DNA of 46,501 nt from Ichthyophonus hoferi (GCA_002751075.1 NAOQ01000040.1:1-46501); one strand, 5' to 3'. Shown: positions 1-11,170, counted from the first letter of the stretch. A program made the numbers and translations. The notes: generated by a model from the letters alone, not told the origin.

Positions 1-384
1 AAATATTTATGATTAGGTCCATTTAAATTATTGAACTTAGCAACATTGCTGTAAACTCGAAAGATGAGCGCTGGCGGTAAAGCAAAATGCAAAAACAAAA
101 CAAAACGGATAATAAAAGGGGGGGAATTTTCATATCATACTACAACTTTCATATATACTATTTCAAGGCATTTTTTACATCATGTCATAATACGACCTTG
201 ATATATATCTTTTTTAGGAAACAGCATACGCGTCTGTTCCTTCTTTGCCTTTATTTCACTCAAATTTTCTACAAATATATAGCAACTTTGAATATATATT
301 ATATAATACAACACCTAAACTGTATAATATAAAATATAAACTATAATATCATAAAAAAACTATAGAATTAAAATATACCACCAT
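1..384. other. AT-rich left edge, no supported gene
   Basis: The first bases (about 1-30) resemble the start of a block found again near 4466 and 8079 in the BTB-unit flanks (core ATATTTATGATTAG), so this is probably part of an array unit that begins outside the window. The open frame at 87-332 is low-complexity and rich in Phe, Ile and Tyr, as expected from AT-rich noise. Nothing else is supported here. Confidence 0.4.
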
Positions 385-645
385 TGTAGTTTTGTGATAC
401 TTGAACATTTTTATTGACTGACTCAGAAAGTAAAGTTGCCCCACAATATTGGTTATTTGCAATAACACTAGCATAAGTAAGTATTACGTATCATCCTCCC
501 AATTCCTTTAGGTACAGCTAATGTGTATTAAGAATAAAATATACTATTATAGTTGTATTTTTGTATTTGAATATTTTTATTCACTCGCTCGGAAGGTAAA
601 CTTGACCCACAGGATAAGCTATTCCCCATAACACTGGTGTAGTAG
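385..645. repeat. Paired 3' repeat module, copy 1
   Basis: Two related segments of about 85 bp start near 385 and 553. Each has the order TTGAA..TTTTTATT, then a CACTCGCTCGG-like word, then a GCCCCACA or GACCCACAGG word, then CAATAACACT. The same pair recurs in modules 2 and 3, so an internal duplication came before the duplication of the whole unit. The gene this module would follow lies to the left of the window. Confidence 0.65.
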
Positions 646-750
646 TAATATGTAGTAGCGGTTAATGTTCATATACATATATGTCTCTGAGTATATAAAA
701 TGCCTATATATATATATACATGTAACATGTTCGTAAAGATTGTTAGAACC

Positions 751-2104
751 AAAGCTTTTCACAGCCCTTAGAAAGATTGCTTATTGTTTTTATTCTATTC
801 GTTTATAATGATGCAGAAAAAGTGTTACTAATCTAACGAGTCTACATAGATTATACTATATCTCATAAGTGTAACGGTCTTTCTAAGATAGCCGCATATA
901 TAACGGAAGTTAAAATGGTTACAGAATACTCCTTTGCGTTACAAATTAGAATCCAATCAAATACGTTTAAAGCAAACTTTGTTTAATAAAATTATTGACC
1001 AATTGTTGATTTGAAATAAACACATTTAGGATCAGGAGCAAATTAGATCTTCTATAATGCTTTCTTGATTATTTTAATATTTCTCATACTAGATTGAGAT
1101 CAAATATAGCTCTTCGTGAAAGAGTATTTATATATGATACGATGTAATATATAATATATTATAACACTATGCTATGAAATATAGTATAAGACAATGTAAG
1201 ACAATACAATACAATACAATAGAGAACTTAGACACCAATCAATATACTGTTCCGCCACATAAATTATTGTTCATATTGTCAAATTAGTTCTGGAAGTTAT
1301 ATATAGTATTATACCAATATTGATATTATGTATTTTGTCTCATTGGTGGTAGAAATATATAACCTAAAAACTGCACTAGGTAGCCAAATAGTTGTGCCTG
1401 ATGCTATCGGTTTATCAGTAAAAGATATTACAATACCAATTTATGATACAACGGATATAGATTATGGTTATTGTTGTCGAGACGTTAAAATATAGGGTAA
1501 ACATACCCTGTCTTCATTTTACGTCATTACCATGACATTATCGCATGTCAGTTGGTCGACTAGAGCGTTAAAAAAAATAGAAACTTCATTGTAACCACAC
1601 TGTGATTAGTGTTTAATTCTAAAAATATTTGATGTAGGAGAATAAACTCAAATTAAACTCCATACTTATTTCAGTACACAAGAATTATGCTCAATATATA
1701 TCATTACTACATAAGTTGGATAGATAATTTCTATTATTATATTAAAAGCCGATATTCAATAAATAGAATATATTGTATTGTAATATATTAGAATAAACAC
1801 AGAGTAATTGTAACGTACTACACATATTCTAATAGTTAAAACATTTGAAAGCCATAACATATCATCTACCTATATATGACCAAATGGATACGTTGAATTA
1901 AGACAATAGTCCAATACATCAAATAAAGTCTGGCACACTAGATTCTTACTTTATTTCCAATAATTAGCAATAGCACTGGTATATATGCAATTATATAATT
2001 ATGAAGGTGGCTGAAGTGGGCATATACTTTGTGTATATAGAATGCTTGATTAAGACCTCCTTAATCAATTATTTCAATTATGACAAATACTATAATTAGT
2101 AACT
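751..2104. other. Spacer upstream of BTB gene 1
   Basis: The segment 781-1140 is the duplicated upstream region shared with 5046-5410. The rest is AT-rich and shows no open frame, RNA gene or clear regulatory site. A short run of CAATA pentamers lies near 1205-1221. Confidence 0.5.
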
Positions 2105-2515
2105 CATTGATATCCTTCATTGATCTAACGTGAATACCTATTTTCATTTTATATTATTTCATTTTCAATGCATATGATGTGACTCATTGATCTAATGTAA
2201 ATATCTATTATCGTTTTCGTTTTATCTTACATGGAATTCCAATGTATATGATATAATTTATTAATCTAATGTAAATACCAGTCATCATTTTATATTATAT
2301 GTAACTTTGATGTGTATGATATAATTCATTGATCTAATGTAAATACCAGTCATCATTTTATATTATATGTAACTTCAATGTATATGCTATAATTCATTGA
2401 TCTAATGTGAACACATCCTTTAATTTCCTATGAAATTCCATTGTATGTTCTGATTCGTTTATCTAATGTGAATACCTATTATCATTTTAACTTATATGAA
2501 ATCTCAATGTATGAT
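2105..2515. repeat. Minisatellite of about 68 bp, six diverged copies
   Basis: The word TTCATTGATCTAATGT, with small variations, returns near 2116, 2183, 2258, 2326, 2394 and 2456, a spacing of 61-74 bp. Each unit continues with AAATACC..TCAT.ATTTTATATTATATG..A.TTCAATGTATATG. Copies 3 to 5 are the most alike, as expected if they spread by local unequal exchange. It lies 0.5 kb upstream of the first BTB gene, and no matching array was seen before the second BTB gene. Confidence 0.8.
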
Positions 2516-3052
2516 GGCACTATCGCACCCCGGTCGGTGTGATAGTTTAAAGAGAAAAAATCACTTCCTCTTTAGGAATGGCAACAATTTTTATCCAAAA
2601 TATTCATGAATGTTCCGGTCAGCACATCTTACACCGAAGGCAATTGTACGAATTGGTTAACTCTGGATGAACACATAGATCGGTCGAAGTTCTGGGATCA
2701 AGCGGATCATGAAATGATTAGTCCAATATTAGATAATAATATAACGCTCTTAATCAGGTAAACAGATTGGTCAATATATAGAATGTGAGCACTAAAGAGC
2801 CATTCATAATCGGACACAATAGCATTTGATCAGATATGATTGACACCAGCGATAAACGGATCTTGCGGAAGGATAAAAGAAACGGAAACAACCAATAGTA
2901 AATCCAGTTCTAAACACGATACACGATTAGCAAAGATACAACAACTTTGAATAATCTATATTATAAATCTTCAGGAATCCTAACAACATAACATTATAAC
3001 ATATTCTCTCTCTTTTCTACAACCTCCCTACCTCCTTTCCCTTTATTTCACA
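2516..3052 (+). other. Upstream region of BTB gene 1
   Basis: The last 50 bases before the ATG are a pyrimidine-rich tract (about 3005-3048) whose homologue in the second unit (6658-6700) lies inside the coding region. The frame of the gene stays open upstream to a TAA at 2981 but contains no further ATG. Nothing else is clear in this stretch. Confidence 0.45.
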
Positions 3053-3649
3053 ATGCAATCATCTATTGGCGCCATAAAATATTTTGAGAAAACCATTTTC
3101 TCCGAAAGTCCTTTAACCATCATAACTGTACATTTCCGTCTGGATAATGTCACTCTTAAGATACCAAAAGGAGTTCTCTCTGCTGCCTCTCCTGTTCTGA
3201 CTGCCATGGTTTCACAAAATTTCAAAAAAAAAAATGATGTAAGTATAACAATTTCGCAATTCAACTCAAGGGACTTCGACAATTTTCTTTATTCTGCCAT
3301 TGCATGTGAGATAGGTATAAATAATTACATTGCCTCTACATCGGAAGTGATTACATTACTTCCCCTCGCACACTTTTACCAACATAATACGTTAATTGAA
3401 GTATTTAAATCAACTGTGATTAGGTCACCTACAATCGAAGGTATAATTGCTTTTGGACAACTTGGCATTGACTGCAAATGGCCTGCTAATGTTATCGGTG
3501 TACTATGTGAACTATGCATTGTTCAAGAAGTCAGTAACCTGCATGGCCATTATCAAAAGCAAATTAAGCCAGGCTTCCAAGAAAAATTAAATCAGTTGCC
3601 AGGGTCGGTTGTGGTTGATATTATGGAGGCAGCTTTTAAGATAGTTTAA
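3053..3649 (+). CDS. BTB/POZ-domain protein, copy 1 (intronless)
   Basis: This encodes a 198-residue protein that is almost only a BTB/POZ fold, a domain that forms dimers and often recruits substrates to cullin-3 ubiquitin ligases. The BTB signature is read at about residues 19-115: VTLKIPKGVLSAASPVL matches the 'H/K..L...SPVF..M' core, followed by an acidic-hydrophobic strand and a helix reading LLPLAHFYQHNTLIEVF. Residues 120-198 are a short BACK-like helical remnant ending in LPGSVVVDIM. There are no Kelch, MATH, zinc-finger or NPH3 partners. More than half the residues match its neighbour at 6494. The ATG at 3053 is the first possible start after an in-frame stop at 2981. An ATTAAA lies at 3720, about 70 bases past the stop. 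BTB fold: confident. Role in the cell: unknown. Confidence 0.8.
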   Translation: MQSSIGAIKYFEKTIFSESPLTIITVHFRLDNVTLKIPKGVLSAASPVLTAMVSQNFKKKNDVSITISQFNSRDFDNFLYSAIACEIGINNYIASTSEVITLLPLAHFYQHNTLIEVFKSTVIRSPTIEGIIAFGQLGIDCKWPANVIGVLCELCIVQEVSNLHGHYQKQIKPGFQEKLNQLPGSVVVDIMEAAFKIV

Positions 3650-3810
3650 AATTATACATGAGTTTAGTACTTATATATCTTTAGTATTTACTGATTTGCT
3701 ACGCCCACATAAATTATATATTAAAGCATGCAACGCCTAAACTATATCATAAAAAATATATACTAACGTATCTTACCAAATCTATAGAAAAAAAATATGC
3801 CATTATCGTG

Positions 3811-4070
3811 GTATTGTTGTATTTGAATATTTTTATTGACTCGCTTGAAGATAAAAATTGCCCCACATTATAAATTATTCGCAATAACATAACAATGCTA
3901 GTATATAATTCTTACGGACCTGCCACCCTAACACATACAGGTACAGCCAATATGTACTAGGAATAAAATATACTATCCTTGTTGTATTTTTGTATTTGAA
4001 TATTTTTATTAGCTCGCTCGGAAGGTAAAATTAACTCACAGGATAGGTTATTCGCAATGATACTGGCACC
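3811..4070. repeat. Paired 3' repeat module, copy 2
   Basis: This matches module 1 and lies about 160 bases after the stop of BTB gene 1. The two halves start near 3811 and 3985 and share TTGTATTTGAATATTTTTATT. The AATAAAATATACTAT word between the halves is also present in module 1 (534-548), while module 3 has a diverged form. It probably overlaps the 3' untranslated or termination region of each BTB gene. Confidence 0.7.
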
Positions 4071-6493
4071 CGCATAAATATAGCGGTAGTACAGTACATA
4101 GCAATAGTTAAAACCGTATATAAGCATATATATCAACATAATTTTGATGGTGACAGAATAGGGTATATATAACATGCTTATAAATATTGTTAGAACCAAA
4201 AACAATTATTGCACTTAAAGAGATTATGTCATAATATTTGTTACACGATCGCTAACTACTGATGCGTATGAAGGTTCGATCGAAGCCCGGATAATAACTA
4301 GATCGATTCTTGTCATAGTATGCAGTATATGAACACGATTACATCAACGAGGAAAGCAGTTAATTCACTATCTATATATGGACATAAGAGTATTTAAGTA
4401 TTACGGTAAGATCAGACAATTCAAGTGGGTCTTTGTGACCTATCGTGAGTTACATTAGCTAATACGAATATTTATGATTAGCTTCGTTTTCAGTTACATT
4501 GGTGTTAACCAAAAGTTAGCACTGGCCATAAAAAAAAAGTATAAAAAAATAAAAGTTAATAATAAAGGACCCGCTCATACATACGCGAGATTAATAGCAA
4601 AATACAAAATTCTTGTGAACGTACACAAAAATACTTTGCATTTAAATATACATGTGTAATATACCTATCATTGGCTCTTGTATAAGATAAGTGTCCAGAT
4701 CGCTCACTCGTTCCGAAGTGAGAGAACTGCCTACTGATACTAGATAGCGATAATAGTGTTTATTTACATAGTGACATAGCTCCACTTAATGATCAATCAC
4801 ATTGTGCAGTTTCCACATTTGCACCCAAACACATCAACGCATCTATCCCTTCTAAATTGAAACAGATATGTGACTACTACAACCAGTTACCTAGGCAGTT
4901 GGTATATGGGCCTTCAATAAAACCTCTAATACAGGTCTGGTGAAGTAGCTATCAGTTACACTGGTCAAACAACAATAACCACTACCAGTTATACAATTGA
5001 GGATCCCGACAGCTGTGTATAAGTCAATAGAACTGACAGATTCTGATAATATTGTTATCATATTCGTCTATTGTGATATATATAAAGTGTTATTAATCTA
5101 GTTAGTCTATATAAAGTATACTACATTTGATAAGTGTAAAAGTCCTTCTAAGATGGTCATATATACAGCATAAGTTAAAATAATTAAAATCTTTTTTTCA
5201 CATTACGAATCTGATTCCCATCAGATACTTTTAAAACAAACTTTGATTAGTTAAATTATTGGCCAAGTATTGATTTGAAATAGAAATAAACATATTTAAG
5301 ATCAAGAACCCATTGGAACTTTTATAATATTATTGGTTATTTCATTCCCATGTCAAATTGAGATAAAATGCAGTTCTTCGTGGACTTCGTGGAAGAGTGT
5401 ATATATAACAATCAAAAGTAAGACAACGTCTAGATTGGTAAATCTGTAGTTCAATGCGAATGCAACAGATGTCACCAATTATTATTTTCCAGGAAACACA
5501 AGTTCTAGTAATTGCTAATATAATTTTAAATGAATATAGATTTATAAAGAAATATTCAAACTAATTAAATATACCTGCTTTGAAACATGCAATCTATTAG
5601 AATTCCTAATATCATCATTTGCATTAAACTCCTAACCCAAGGTAGTTATTTAACGCAGTATATACGGGTATTACGAATGGCAAATCTTTTCACAACAAAG
5701 CGCACTTTGATACCAAGTCTTATTCAGTCTTATTCATTATTGATCTCCTGGATTCAAACAGTATAACAATACACTCCTAGCATCCCGCGTCTATATTATT
5801 ACTAGATGATTAGGAATCTTTTGGATTTATGTCCCAGGTCTTCATCACTTATATATTACTACATCTATGGAATAGAACATAGGTCTCTACATTAACGGTA
5901 ATAACCACTACTCCAACTGCCATAGATTACTATTATAATTACTTAATATAATAACATATATAGACGTAAGCACTTATATCTTTATTCCTATTCCAAAACT
6001 ATACTTTATATTAGTCCTTAGTAATATCCTAGCTTAGCCATTTACACTCCGTTTACGATTAAAGCGCATATTCATCTGGCTCTAGGGATACATGTAATTA
6101 ATTGATCCGCCAATCAATTTGCAACATATAGATTGTAAATCTGATCACAATCGATTACTAATGATATTGATCTGATCTGAATCATCGTTAGTTTAAAGCA
6201 TTGTATGAATCTAAAATCCTTACCAACATTTATATAATGCTGTACAGGATACAATATAGAGGCGGGGAAAATAAGTAAATAAACGTCTAAGGGAACTTAG
6301 ACCTGTAGAAACTAATAATTATACTTGATAGAAAAATAGCATGCATACGAATTCAAACAACATTGCTCTTCCCGTTATAAAGCAAACAAAGAAGAGATCT
6401 CTCTTAGAGTTAACAGTCCCTCAACTGTGTTTATCATAAACTCAGCTGAGCAAATTCTGTGAGTTAACTAAACAGTTAGCGATAAACAACTTA
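4071..6493. other. Spacer between BTB genes 1 and 2
   Basis: Positions 4190-5040 match 7800-8620 closely, with shared words such as CGAAGCCCGGATAATAAC and ACATAGTGACATAGCTC. Positions 5046-5410 match the spacer before gene 1. The remainder (5410-6490) is AT-rich with only patchy similarity to 1140-3050. Short open frames such as 4474-4659 are Lys/Asn/Ile-rich and have no recognisable domain. No RNA gene is supported. Confidence 0.55.
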
Positions 6494-7285
6494 ATGTCTA
6501 CTGAAACGAAGACAGTAGTATCACATTTGAATATAAATAAAATCTCAATTGGTTCTACAACTTTGACTGTGCCTAACGATACTCAACTAGATACGACATC
6601 CGCCAGTGCGTCAACTCTGGTTACGTACAGCCGCTCATTTTCTTCTAATACAATCTCTTTTTTACAAATTCCCTATTTCCTCCCCCTTCCTTTCAAAATA
6701 CAATCATTTGAAGGCCTCATCAATTTTTTCGAGAGCACCATTCTCTCTGAAAATCCTTTAGCTACCGTAGCTGTAACTTTTCGTCGGGATAATGTCACAG
6801 TTAAGATACCAAAAAGAGTTCTTTGTGCTGTTTCTCCCGTTCTGGCTGCCATGTTTGTAAATGATTGCACTGAACGTATTGGCTCATGTTTATCAATTTT
6901 GCAATTCGACTCAAAGACCTTCGACAAATTTCTTTATTGTGCTATTGCATGCCAGATAGGTATGCATGACTACACTTGCTCTACCGATGTGGTTACAATA
7001 CTTCCTCTTGCACATTTCTACCAACATAATGAGTTGATAGAGGAATTTAAATCAACTATGATTAAGTCACCTACATTTGAAGGTGTGAGTGCTTTTGAAC
7101 AACTCAGTATTGACTGCGAATGGCCTTCTAGTGTTAGCGAAAAATTATATACCTTATGCATTGCAACAACCGGCGGTAGATATTATGGAAAGGGCATTAA
7201 GTTAGGCTTTGATGAAAAATTAAAACAGTTGCCAGGGTCACTTGTCACTGATATTCTGGCAAGAGTTTTATGGCGGGAGAGTTAG
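6494..7285 (+). CDS. BTB/POZ-domain protein, copy 2, with N-terminal extension
   Basis: This 263-residue paralogue of the 3053-3649 product has the BTB core at about residues 85-185 (VTVKIPKRVLCAVSPVLAAM, later LPLAHFYQHNELIEEFKS) and a BACK-like end (FDEKLKQLPGSLVTDIL). The first 75 or so residues are extra: a Ser/Thr-rich stretch, then a hydrophobic segment FLQIPYFLPLPF. The DNA encoding that segment aligns with the pyrimidine-rich non-coding stretch just before gene 1's ATG. The ATG used by gene 1 is ATA here, so this copy must start further upstream, and 6494 is the first in-frame ATG seen. No intron is needed. It could be a true N-terminal extension or a start mis-set by sequence decay. 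The frame itself is intact. Confidence 0.75.
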   Translation: MSTETKTVVSHLNINKISIGSTTLTVPNDTQLDTTSASASTLVTYSRSFSSNTISFLQIPYFLPLPFKIQSFEGLINFFESTILSENPLATVAVTFRRDNVTVKIPKRVLCAVSPVLAAMFVNDCTERIGSCLSILQFDSKTFDKFLYCAIACQIGMHDYTCSTDVVTILPLAHFYQHNELIEEFKSTMIKSPTFEGVSAFEQLSIDCEWPSSVSEKLYTLCIATTGGRYYGKGIKLGFDEKLKQLPGSLVTDILARVLWRES

Positions 7286-7400
7286 CCTGGTTGTCACTGC
7301 TCTGCTACGGCTAGATAAAGTACTTAATTTAACATACATAGTTAACATGATATATATATTATATAATGCATAATCTATAGAAATGCAATATACTACCAGT

Positions 7401-7660
7401 GTTATATTGTTTTATTTGAATATCTTTATTGACTCGCTTGGAGAGAAAAGTTACCCCATAGTATGTATAGGTTATTAACATTAACACTGGTATATAAATG
7501 TATATATCTTTTACAGATCGGCTATCTCAACACCTACAAGAGCAGTTAATGATAATTAGAAATAAAAGATACACTTATTGTTGTATTTTAATAGTTTTAT
7601 TACCTCACTTAAAACGTATACTTGGCCTATCGTATAATATCTTAGTATCACACTGGTGCA
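7401..7660. repeat. Paired 3' repeat module, copy 3
   Basis: The third copy of the module follows BTB gene 2 by about 115 bases, with halves starting near 7401 and 7580. It is the most diverged of the three; the second half reads TTGTATTTTAATAGTTTTATT. Confidence 0.65.
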
Positions 7661-8640
7661 TACATATATAGCAGTAGTATATAGCAATAGTTAAAACTGT
7701 ATATAAACATATATATCAACGTAATTGTGATGGTGACCGAATAGCATATATATACCTTGGAATATATAAAGTGCTTATATATATAACATGTTTATAAATA
7801 TCGTTAGAACTATAGTTTTCATTGCACTTAAAAAGATTGTGTCTTAATATTTGTTACACGATCGCCAACCACAGATAAGTAGGAAGGCTCGATCGAAGCC
7901 CGGATAATAACTAAATCGATTCTTGTCATAGTAAGCAGTATATGAACATGCTTACATCAACGAGGAAATGAGTTAATTCACCATCGAAACATGGACCTAA
8001 GAGTATTAAGTATTGCGGTAATATCAGACAATTCTAGTAGGTCTCTGTGACCGACTGTGAGTTGGATTGGCTAATACGAATATTTATGATTAGGTTCATT
8101 TTTATTTACATTAATGTTAACCAAAAGTTAGTACTGGCCATAAAAAGCAGTATAAAAGATAATGAAAGTTAATAATAAAGGATCCGCTCACACATGCGCG
8201 AGATCAGCAGCAAAATACCAAGTTCTCGTAAACGTACACAAAAATACTTGGCATTTAATTATATATATATAATATAAATATCGTTATTGTAATGTCTAAT
8301 CTACCACTGGCTCCTGTATACGATGATCAGTATCCAGATTGCTCACTTGTTCAGAAGTCAGAGAACTGCCTACTGACACTAGCTAGATAGCGATAGCAAT
8401 AATAGTGTTGATTTACATAGTGACATAGCTCTACTTAATGGTCAATCACATTGTGCAATTTTCATATTTGCACCCAAGCGCCTCAAAGTATCATCCCTTC
8501 TTAATTAAAACAAAGATATAATTACTGCAGCCAGTTACCCAGAGAGTTGGTATATGGGCTTTCAATAAAACTTCTATCACAACAACCTAGTCCTAAAGAC
8601 AGGTCTAATCAAGCAACTATCAGTAAGAGAAAAATTCTCA
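7661..8640. other. Third array unit, flank only
   Basis: Positions 7800-8620 are a good copy of 4190-5000, including the blocks around 7855-7930 and 8150-8250. The match fades near 8620. The upstream region and BTB gene expected next are not present, so this is the right-hand end of the array. Confidence 0.6.
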
Positions 8641-8659
8641 TAACACTAGTGTTTATTCT

Positions 8660-9450
8660 CAAGTGTTAGAGTACTGATCTAGACATTACAATAAAGATAC
8701 AATGTTTACTGGCAAGGCTTTGGAAATAGTCCATAAAATTTGTGGGTGATTCAGTAGGGTAAATCCTGATATCACTAAGTTGCATTGCAAGGCGATGCAT
8801 GCCAGCCATCTGTGTTGTTTTATAGCAAGTTTTCACGAGATTAAGCATTTCATAAGCTTATTTCATTGGCGGATGTTATTGGCATTAATGCCAATGCATG
8901 GACGTTCAAAGAAATTAACTGATCAGTGAAGGTATGGTTGGCATTGGAGTGCATTCCTGGTAATAACAGCAAAGAGTGTAGCGACTTCATGAGCTAATGT
9001 CTTTTTGATTGGGTGGAACAATTAGACGATTAGTGCAATTGCTTAATTGGCAAGTTAAAAATAGATCTTCTGTCTAGTCAGAAAAGCAATGCATGGGTTG
9101 GTTGATTAATTGAAAAATTGAGATGGATCCGTCAATTGAATAACTATTTCATGATTGGAGGGAGGAGTAGGATAAGATTGAGGATTCATAGTAGGCGGTA
9201 GAGCATAAGGCCTTTATTGATGTTGATTGGGAATGGGAATTTGCAATCAATCTCGAGACAATGGCATTGGTGCAGTTTGCCTTTGAATCAGATGGTGATT
9301 TTCAGCCCCAGAGTGTTGATTTTTATTATGAGCAGAAATCATAAAGGTTTTCATTATTTGGGGAAAACCATTAGGGGTGAGGTATGGTTCACTGGGAGTG
9401 ATATGCTCTGCCACTGAAATTGCTTTGGAAGTATTCAAAAGAATAGACTG
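8660..9450 (-). pseudogene. Decayed coding-like stretch, unidentified
   Basis: Compared with its surroundings this stretch is less A+T-rich and strongly strand-biased. On the minus strand it gives two open segments (9438-9247 and 8848-8666) with balanced amino-acid use, for example SVAEHITPSEPYLTPNGFP and TTQMAGMHRLAMQLS. Neither segment matches a family I recognise. It may be an old gene or mobile-element remnant that is now broken. No terminal repeats or target duplications were found around it. Confidence 0.25.
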
Positions 9451-10650
9451 ATCAAAAGTCTAAATGTTAATTATTGAGTCAACCAAATGAGGGTCTCTGC
9501 GGAATATCAGTGGTCAAGGTGGAATGGATGAGTTTAGTTTTTGTTGGATGGAGATTTCAAGGTCAGTGAATGTTCAAGGAGTTTTAGAAGGTAAATCTAG
9601 TTGTTTTTAAGTTCTGTCTAAGGGCATAGCAATTGAAAAAATGCTGTGCGATTGCTAGTGATACAAGGAATACAGGAGATACAATCATTGTCCTATTGTG
9701 GTGTAAGTAATGAGATGTGCTTTACCTGTTTGGAGTAGATACGATTAAGTAGAAAGTTGATAATAATCAATGTTGGGCAGAATAGTTTCTTAAGTGTGTC
9801 TGGGGCCCAACAACGCTATTAAAGATTTGCAAAACTTTAAAGGTGTTGCTACCTATCTATATTCCCCCTTTATCTTCCTCTAATCTATCAACTTCTTTTA
9901 TACCTAGTTGAAGATTTGCTATAAACAAAATATTGGTCTAATTAAGAGGAGTAAAACCTAATGTCAGTCTCTGTTAATGATCCATATCAATCAATAAATA
10001 TGTTCTGACTTCATTGACGAATCCATGTTTCAAAATATAGTTGATGCTGTATTCGTGTAAATTTCTTGGAATATCATATGGTTTTTCATTAGGGATAATA
10101 TTAAACATGGTTTAGTAATCAGGCTACTTTAGAAGTCAAAAAATTTAAATAATTTTTTGTAATTTGTTTTTTTTATAAAATAGAGACTAATGATTATTGA
10201 TCGCTATAAAAGTCAAGTACCATGACTTAGCCTATATCTTAGTACTAATGTTGCTAGTGTTCTTATATATCTCTCAGAATCATATGGCAGTGATTAGAGC
10301 AGTAATCATTAGTGTGATAATCGAAAAAATTTCTTTGTTTAGACTATGTGTGAGTTGATTGATATATTGATATATGAGATATAATGGAATGTATTTTTAT
10401 CAGTCTGGATAAAGTACATCCCCAAGAGCCGATAGAGCTATTATTATTGGTCAATCCTGATGCATTTCCCGTGCGTAATTAAAATAACGATCGCAATTAA
10501 ATTGTATGGTATGTTTTTTTAGTGCTTGCAACAAGTTATCCAGTGACTCTTCAAAAGATTATTCTGGAATTTACACAACACATGGTTACCATTAATCCCT
10601 ATGTGTGTGATAAAAATTCAATGGCCCACACTATTTAAAACTACGGTACA
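9451..10650. other. Gene-free AT-rich stretch
   Basis: No open frame of useful length, no RNA gene and no clear repeat were seen here. The first 300 bases keep the purine-rich composition of the preceding decayed stretch. Confidence 0.4.
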
Positions 10651-11170
10651 GTTTCACTCTAAACTACACTAAACACTTAGTCCCAATTAAATACAATTTT
10701 GTAGCATCATTTAATTAATTACTTATCATTGGTTAAGGTCCAAGTTTTAATTACTAAATAAAATCTCATTCTAAACGCTTCTTGACATATAGGGGTTCAA
10801 TACTAAATAAACAATAAGTATTTTTTAAAAGATAGCATGAATTTTTCAGTTAAACACTTGAGGTGTTGAAATACTTCAACAGATTTAAATCCAATGAACA
10901 AAGCTATCTAACATCATAGTGACTTTCACTCTAGACTACATTCAACATTTAGTCTCTAATTAAATACAACTAGTGACGTCATTGAATCGATTCATTATCA
11001 TTAATTAATGTCCATGTCTTACCTACCAAGTGAAACCTCATTTTAAAAATGCTTCTTAATATTTAGACATTCCATATAAGAAAAACTATAAATATCAATA
11101 AAAAGATATTATGAAGTTTTCAGTTAAACACTTAGCTCTGAAGTTATAGGAGCTAGAATACTTCAACAGT
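10651..11170 (+). repeat. Direct tandem duplication, two copies 272 bp apart
   Basis: Copy 1 (about 10651-10882) and copy 2 (about 10923-11169) share many ordered words: TTTCACTCTA.ACTACA, TAATTAAATACAA, TCATTATCATT-like blocks, CTTCTTAA/GACAT, TTTTTCAGTTAAACACTT, and the end AATACTTCAACAG. Copy 2 carries small insertions. There are no open frames and no matching copies elsewhere in the window. Confidence 0.75.

Larger units (their letters stand above)
385..8640. repeat. Tandem array of about 3.5-kb units carrying BTB genes
   Basis: Three copies of the same flanking block begin near 385, 3811 and 7401, giving spacings of about 3426 and 3590 bp. Each unit runs: paired 3' repeat module, spacer, upstream region, BTB gene. 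The upstream part at 781-1140 matches 5046-5410, with shared words such as TTTGATTTGAAATA and GTGTTA..TAATCTA. Unit 1 lacks about 0.85 kb that units 2 and 3 share (4215-5045 versus about 7820-8620, with strong matches such as GATCGAAGCCCGGATAATAAC). Unit 3 stops matching near 8620, before any gene. This is a segmental tandem duplication, and identity is moderate, so it is not very recent. Confidence 0.8.

Noticed and set aside
87-332. Open frame of 81 codons at the left edge
   Set aside because: Composition is Tyr, Phe and Ile-rich as expected from random AT-rich DNA, with no conserved copy in the other array units.
4255-4310. tRNA-like B-box word GGTTCGATC
   Set aside because: No A box, cloverleaf or acceptor pairing around it. 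The copy in unit 3 changes the word to GGCTCGATC, and it lies inside the duplicated flank.
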